64,000 nt of DNA, from contig NZ_AP019551.1 in assembly GCF_009936215.1 (NCBI RefSeq), positions 1,450,708-1,514,707 on the forward strand. Reading direction: 5' to 3'. A model generated the notes under the pieces. It was not told the DNA's origin and did no database searches. It worked only from the letters and a program-made list of their open reading frames with translations. A program made the translations under genes and the position numbers. The DNA comes from Athalassotoga saccharophila (GTDB lineage Bacteria; Thermotogota; Thermotogae; Mesoaciditogales; Mesoaciditogaceae). Numbering within the stretch: position 1 is the stretch's first letter; each line of letters starts with the position of its first letter. Positions 60,181-64,000 of this stretch are shown here, piece by piece.

Positions 60181-60873
60181 TTATGGGATCGTCCACATCC
60201 ATGATTCAACTCCGTCTTTTTGTTTGACGTTTAAAAAGTTTTTTCTTACAAGGTTATCTCTTACATTCTCGAAATGCTCTAAAGACCAATTTAGAGATTT
60301 TGCCGCTTCTTTTGGATTTACAATATTATCACTTGCTTTTGACTTTATGTAAACTATAAGTTCGTCATAACTGAGAAGACTGGTTAACTTTAAAAGTTCA
60401 TTCCATACTTTTCTCTGCTCTGATTCAACGATCGCTTTTTCTATTTTGACATTTCTTTCTTTTAAAATATCATACAATGTTTTTTCAACGTCTATGGCTA
60501 TCTCGGCGTTTATAACACCTTCATCGGCCAATTTATTGACAATTTTATTTAAAGTATCTCTATCGGTCGAAGCAAGTTTAAGAAGATCATATATGACCTC
60601 GAGAGATCTTTTCACCTTTATCATGTTTATCTTATTCTTGATAAGATCAAGAGGTGATTCACCTGAAATATCCAGAAGTTGTCTATTATGATCAAAATGT
60701 TTTTGAATCAGTGTCGAAATTACATGATCTGTAACATCTTCTCCGTTTTTATCAATAACTTTAACAATATCGCCAGCATTTATCATCCTGGCGATATTGT
60801 CTAAAGTTGTAAAACACTTACGGGTGGTATCGTAAAGTTTTCTGTTAGAATACCTTTTTATAATTACATTCAT
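60181..60873 (-). CDS. PhaR-type (PHB accumulation regulator N-domain) DNA-binding protein
   Basis: 230 residues. The first 60 (IIKRYSNRKLYDTTRKCFTT, then LDNIARMINAGDIVKVIDKNGEDVT) match the N-terminal DNA-binding domain of polyhydroxyalkanoate regulators, which begin KRYPNRRLYDT. The remaining 170 residues are helical and resemble no PhaR C-terminus I know. The last 50 look like a winged-helix-like unit (PKEAAKSLNWSLEHFENVRD). No polymer-synthesis genes are in the window. The -10 box lies six bases before the ATG and no Shine-Dalgarno is visible, implying a leaderless mRNA. Confidence 0.85.
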   Translation of the reverse strand: MNVIIKRYSNRKLYDTTRKCFTTLDNIARMINAGDIVKVIDKNGEDVTDHVISTLIQKHFDHNRQLLDISGESPLDLIKNKINMIKVKRSLEVIYDLLKLASTDRDTLNKIVNKLADEGVINAEIAIDVEKTLYDILKERNVKIEKAIVESEQRKVWNELLKLTSLLSYDELIVYIKSKASDNIVNPKEAAKSLNWSLEHFENVRDNLVRKNFLNVKQKDGVESWMWTIP

Positions 60874-60879
60874 ACTTTA

Positions 60880-60888
60880 AGTATAACA
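60880..60888 (-). promoter_or_regulatory. Extended -10 promoter of the PhaR-like gene
   Basis: Minus strand TGTTATACT, six bases before the start codon. Confidence 0.55.
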
Positions 60889-60891
60889 TTT

Positions 60892-62043
60892 TTAGAAATA
60901 AACTGTACCATTTACATACACTTCACTTTCGCTCGAATTAGAAGAATAGTAGGTATCATTTCCAGCGTAAAGGGATCCTCCGATATTTATTTCGACATTT
61001 TGGACAGGAGTGTATTTAAAATTTCCATTAACAGCATATCCAAATTGCATGTTATTCGTAAAACCAACCGAGGCCATGCCGCTGAACTCCAAAGAAGAAT
61101 TAAAGGTTTTCGTATCATAAACAGAAATCGCATTTTCGGGATCATTGATATTTTGACCAGGTAATCCTCTTTCAATTTCAATCCCCATATTTTGATTAAA
61201 AACATAGCCGTTAATCCCAAGTGAACCATTAAAATTAATCTTTGAATTTTGGTAGGTGATCAATCCTTCGCCGTAAAAATTGTAGTTTTGATTAAACGGA
61301 AATGGACCCGAAAACTCCATTCCGCCAGCATTCAATTGAGCATTGTAAAGAGTAGGGGTTGAATTCAAAATTTCAACAGAATATGCATGATCAAATCCAT
61401 GGTACAGATCGAAATATAAGTTGTAGTTACCTGCAAACATTGAGTATCTAACTCCTAATTGAAAATTAGACGGTGACATTGGGACAAAATAGACTGATTT
61501 TAACGGAAATGATTGAAGAATATCAGGGGTGAAGATCGGTATGAGATCGATCTCTAAAGAATTGCCATTTTGGTACCAGTATATTGCTTGAAATCCAGTT
61601 ACGGATTCTCTAACAGGTGATGTGGCAAATAAATCTGCAAAATTGTAGGGTTCTATAAGATTTACAACGTTAAACAACGGAGAGGTTCCCCAATCTGTGT
61701 AATATTTTCCGACTAAAAAATTTGAGTTTTGTCCATCATACTCGATGTAAAGTTCGTTAAAGTATAAATTAGCCATGCTATCCTGAGCAAAAATAGGAGA
61801 ATTGCAATTCGACGCAAAAATATCAGATATCGATCTTGACTGTGTGAGGGTAAATTTTACCTTCGCAGTAAAATTATTCCCGATGTTAATCGAAGATTCA
61901 TTTATTTCGTTAATCGCCTCAATAAACTGTCCATTCATATATCGCAGTATGTATTCTCCGCTGCTATCTATGGAAGGCGATGCAAGAATTACATTTGCTG
62001 TAAAGATTATTAAAAGCATTAACAATGGAATTGATTTTTTCAT
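60892..62043 (-). CDS. Predicted outer-envelope beta-barrel protein
   Basis: 383 residues: a signal peptide (MKKSIPLLMLLIIFTANVILA), then alternating amphipathic strands rich in Asn, Tyr, Phe and Gly throughout, ending in VNGTVYF with C-terminal Phe. Segments such as LYIEYDGQNSNFLVGKYYTDWGTSPLFN recall DUF1302-type barrels encoded beside RND exporters and LolA-like proteins. That family call is tentative. GAAGGTGAG precedes the ATG. It is the third gene in the RND/LolA-like set. Confidence 0.7.
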   Translation of the reverse strand: MKKSIPLLMLLIIFTANVILASPSIDSSGEYILRYMNGQFIEAINEINESSINIGNNFTAKVKFTLTQSRSISDIFASNCNSPIFAQDSMANLYFNELYIEYDGQNSNFLVGKYYTDWGTSPLFNVVNLIEPYNFADLFATSPVRESVTGFQAIYWYQNGNSLEIDLIPIFTPDILQSFPLKSVYFVPMSPSNFQLGVRYSMFAGNYNLYFDLYHGFDHAYSVEILNSTPTLYNAQLNAGGMEFSGPFPFNQNYNFYGEGLITYQNSKINFNGSLGINGYVFNQNMGIEIERGLPGQNINDPENAISVYDTKTFNSSLEFSGMASVGFTNNMQFGYAVNGNFKYTPVQNVEINIGGSLYAGNDTYYSSNSSESEVYVNGTVYF

Positions 62044-62053
62044 TTTCTCACCT

Positions 62054-62812
62054 TCAATAATTCAGATTTGGCTCGAACAAAGTTCTTACAGAGAAGAAAG
62101 ATTCTGGTATGTCTATGTTAGATTGGATATTTTCTATCTCCAATCTTGTTTCTGAACTTCCATCGGCCATTTTCATATCTATTTGTTTGTACGACCAGTG
62201 GCCATCGAAATTGGTAAGATCCTTGCATATCATAGTTTTGTAAAGGGAAGTTCCTTTATAAAATTCTACTTTTTGCGGAAGCATGTGATCGATTTCTATT
62301 GTCATTATGAGTTTAGAATATTCGAAATTTGTGTTTGGCTTTGAGGTAACTTCCAAAATATAGCACGTAGCACTTTTCGAAATAAGATCGTAATTTGCAT
62401 TTTGCTCTTGAGCGTAAAGCAATGAGAGATCGTTAAATGTGAAATCAGATCCTGCAAATTTCGAATTTTTGGATGATCCCGCTATTCTTTCAATTCTATG
62501 ATAGGCCGGCATGTAAAGATATTCATCGTTAGAACCCAAACTCAAAAATGACATACCTTTTATGCTTTCGGGAGAGACAAAACGTATAAGCGCATATTTT
62601 TGATCTGTAGATTTGTTGTAAATGTAAATGAATAGTGTATAACTGTCTACCTGACCATTTTCAGATATCTTCATGTTCATTTCTATTTTCTGGTTTTTAA
62701 AATCTGAATTTTGGTTTATGACCTGGTTTATAACCTCCTGACCGGTCATCGAAAATGCAACAATCCACGTTGTAACTAAAATACCGAGAAGTACAAAGAA
62801 ACTTTTTTTCAT
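62054..62812 (-). CDS. Outer-membrane lipoprotein-sorting-like protein (LolA-like, TP0789 type)
   Basis: 252 residues: signal peptide (MKKSFFVLLGILVTTWIVAFS), then a LolA-like concave beta-sheet domain. The family block is clear: GMSFLSLGSNDEYLYMPAYH, then RIERIAGSSKNSKFAGSDFT and NDLSLL. Such proteins carry lipid or lipoprotein across the periplasm and are typically encoded beside RND exporters, as here. AAAGGGTGA precedes the ATG. There is a one-base gap to the exporter gene. Confidence 0.88.
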   Translation of the reverse strand: MKKSFFVLLGILVTTWIVAFSMTGQEVINQVINQNSDFKNQKIEMNMKISENGQVDSYTLFIYIYNKSTDQKYALIRFVSPESIKGMSFLSLGSNDEYLYMPAYHRIERIAGSSKNSKFAGSDFTFNDLSLLYAQEQNANYDLISKSATCYILEVTSKPNTNFEYSKLIMTIEIDHMLPQKVEFYKGTSLYKTMICKDLTNFDGHWSYKQIDMKMADGSSETRLEIENIQSNIDIPESFFSVRTLFEPNLNY

Positions 62813-62813
62813 G

Positions 62814-64000
62814 TTATTTCACCCTTTCTTTCTTGAATTTTTTATTTAAAAAGTCTTCTCTCAAAAAAGACAATAAAGATGGAAGTAGGATTATCACAAG
62901 TACCAAAGAAATTATCATGGTCGAAATCGTCAGTATGGCAAATTGTTTCAATCCTCCTATTGTAGAGAAGAAGAACATTGCAAATCCTGCGGAGGAAGAA
63001 ATAGAATTCAAAAGTAGACCCTTTCCCGAGGTTGAAAATGTCTTAATTATGGCGTCGCTAATGCCATTAGATCTACCGTATTCTATTCTGAAACGACTGA
63101 AGATTTGAATTACGTAATCGACACCGACTCCAACTGTCATGGAGGCAATTGTAATGTTTATGGCATTCAAACTTATACCAAAAATACCCATAATACCAAA
63201 ATTAACGATCATTGTTAAAAGCACCGGAAAAATACCGATTAATCCCATAAGCCATGAATTTGTTTGAATCATCAACAATACAAACACAAGTATGATTGAT
63301 ATAATCATCGATTCACATTGATCGTTTATTATAATGGACGAAACATAATTTGTCAGTATTGGAACACCTGTTAATTTAACATCAAAGGAATTTGAGCCAT
63401 TCGGATCGTATACGGGTATTTTTCTGCTGGATAATGTCCATGACAGATTATTGACTTCTTCGTCTGAAAGACCTTTTACATTTGAAAGCAGTGATTTGGC
63501 GTAATCTTTTCTTGCAATCTGTGCTAAAACAGAATCCTGAGATTCTATTACCGGAGAGATCATTGATGTGTTATCAGGACCTATCTTGCTATTAAGGTTA
63601 TCTTCAAGAGTTTTATTCGAATATCCCTCTTTGAAAGTATCTAACAACGCCATACGGAGATCAGATGTTGAAAATCCAGATATCATTCCATAACTGCCAA
63701 TCATATCTGTCAAATAATTGACCAAATTCGTTGCATCTTTTGATAATACAGTTTCGTTACTTGATAAAAGAATTCTTGATACTATGGAATCTATGTCCGT
63801 ACTGTTGTAGTCTAAATTAAGCGATTTCATATAATCTGTGACATAATTTTCCATCGATAAAATGGCAGACTTAACTTCAACCGGACTTGCTGAATCTAAA
63901 TTCACATACGAATATCTTTTGTAAATGTTTGAATTTATAAAATCAGTCAATGAATCTTGAAGTGCTTTTATTTTTTTACTTGATTCAACATTGACTCTTA
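62814..64000 (-). CDS. RND-superfamily (MMPL-type) exporter, 5' end beyond the window
   Basis: At least 395 C-terminal residues; the frame stays open through position 64000. An extracytoplasmic segment is followed by five or six membrane helices near the C-terminus (ISIILVFVLLMIQTNSWLMG; VGVGVDYVIQIFSRFRIEYG; SSSAGFAMFFFSTIGGLKQF). The G-V-D-Y motif in the third and the following Arg-rich loop are typical of MMPL/HpnN-type transporters. An initiation codon proposed at 63950 is unlikely because coding potential continues upstream. It probably exports a lipid to the LolA-like partner. Confidence 0.9.
   Translation of the reverse strand, partial: RVNVESSKKIKALQDSLTDFINSNIYKRYSYVNLDSASPVEVKSAILSMENYVTDYMKSLNLDYNSTDIDSIVSRILLSSNETVLSKDATNLVNYLTDMIGSYGMISGFSTSDLRMALLDTFKEGYSNKTLEDNLNSKIGPDNTSMISPVIESQDSVLAQIARKDYAKSLLSNVKGLSDEEVNNLSWTLSSRKIPVYDPNGSNSFDVKLTGVPILTNYVSSIIINDQCESMIISIILVFVLLMIQTNSWLMGLIGIFPVLLTMIVNFGIMGIFGISLNAINITIASMTVGVGVDYVIQIFSRFRIEYGRSNGISDAIIKTFSTSGKGLLLNSISSSAGFAMFFFSTIGGLKQFAILTISTMIISLVLVIILLPSLLSFLREDFLNKKFKKERVK

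Noticed and set aside
63951-64000. RND exporter starting at TTG 63950
   Set aside because: The frame remains open to the window edge and the protein would lack its N-terminal half, so it is truncated by the window.

Overview
The window is a gene-dense bacterial chromosome segment. About 60 protein genes sit in tight, often overlapping operons. There are two tRNAs, one CRISPR array, one adenosylcobalamin riboswitch and several short regulatory elements. Arg and Ile codons are dominated by AGA and ATA. The gene content includes HydF next to an aspartase, a dapF-dapA-dapB-dapH-lysC operon, flgK-flgL-fliW-csrA, dye-linked-type proline dehydrogenase subunits and a thermophile-type CRISPR repeat. 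Together these suggest an anaerobic, thermophilic, motile member of the Thermotogota, probably a lineage outside Thermotoga itself. That placement is inference from gene content; no rRNA or marker search was possible.

Layout. 1-6.3 kb: corrinoid adenosyltransferase, a PfkB sugar kinase overlapping a sucrose-phosphate-synthase-like glycosyltransferase, tRNA-Val, a phosphohexomutase, a metallophosphoesterase and a DUF212 membrane protein. 6.3-12.5 kb: uvrB, rnhB, then flgK-flgL-fliW-csrA behind a candidate sigma-28 promoter. 12.5-17.2 kb: an orphan peptide-binding protein, a 133-bp heptamer repeat tract, a CRISPR array of 27 repeats with no cas genes in view, a gene-poor gap and the B12 riboswitch. 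17.2-27.0 kb: btuFCD, tRNA-Gln, a giant FtsX-like permease, uvrC, tdk, a cupin and glnA. 27.0-38.4 kb (minus strand): a proline-oxidation operon, NAD(P)HX repair enzyme, a three-gene envelope/coiled-coil module, a minimal tyrosine recombinase and a PatB-type C-S lyase. 38.6-41.8 kb: small secreted proteins, a YgjP-type metalloprotease, a ferritin-like protein and an SDR. 41.9-46.1 kb: hydF, an aspartase and the two-subunit L-serine dehydratase. 46.2-52.7 kb: the complete N-acetyl branch of diaminopimelate synthesis, preceded by a short lysine-rich leader ORF and a terminator. 52.7-60.1 kb: two-component system, 14-TM drug exporter, a B12-binding gene broken by one in-frame stop, and a LolD/FtsX-type ABC transporter. 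60.2-64.0 kb (minus strand): a PhaR-type regulator and an RND/LolA-like/beta-barrel set that runs off the end.

How the parts fit. Cobalamin recurs: adenosyltransferase, riboswitch-controlled uptake and a damaged B12-binding protein. Amino-acid use is prominent (proline oxidation, serine deamination, aspartase, peptide binding) beside lysine/DAP synthesis. The candidate I rate most novel is the leader-peptide attenuator at 46.19-46.32 kb, which would regulate the DAP/lysine operon by translation of Lys codons, where other Thermotogota are known to use a lysine riboswitch.
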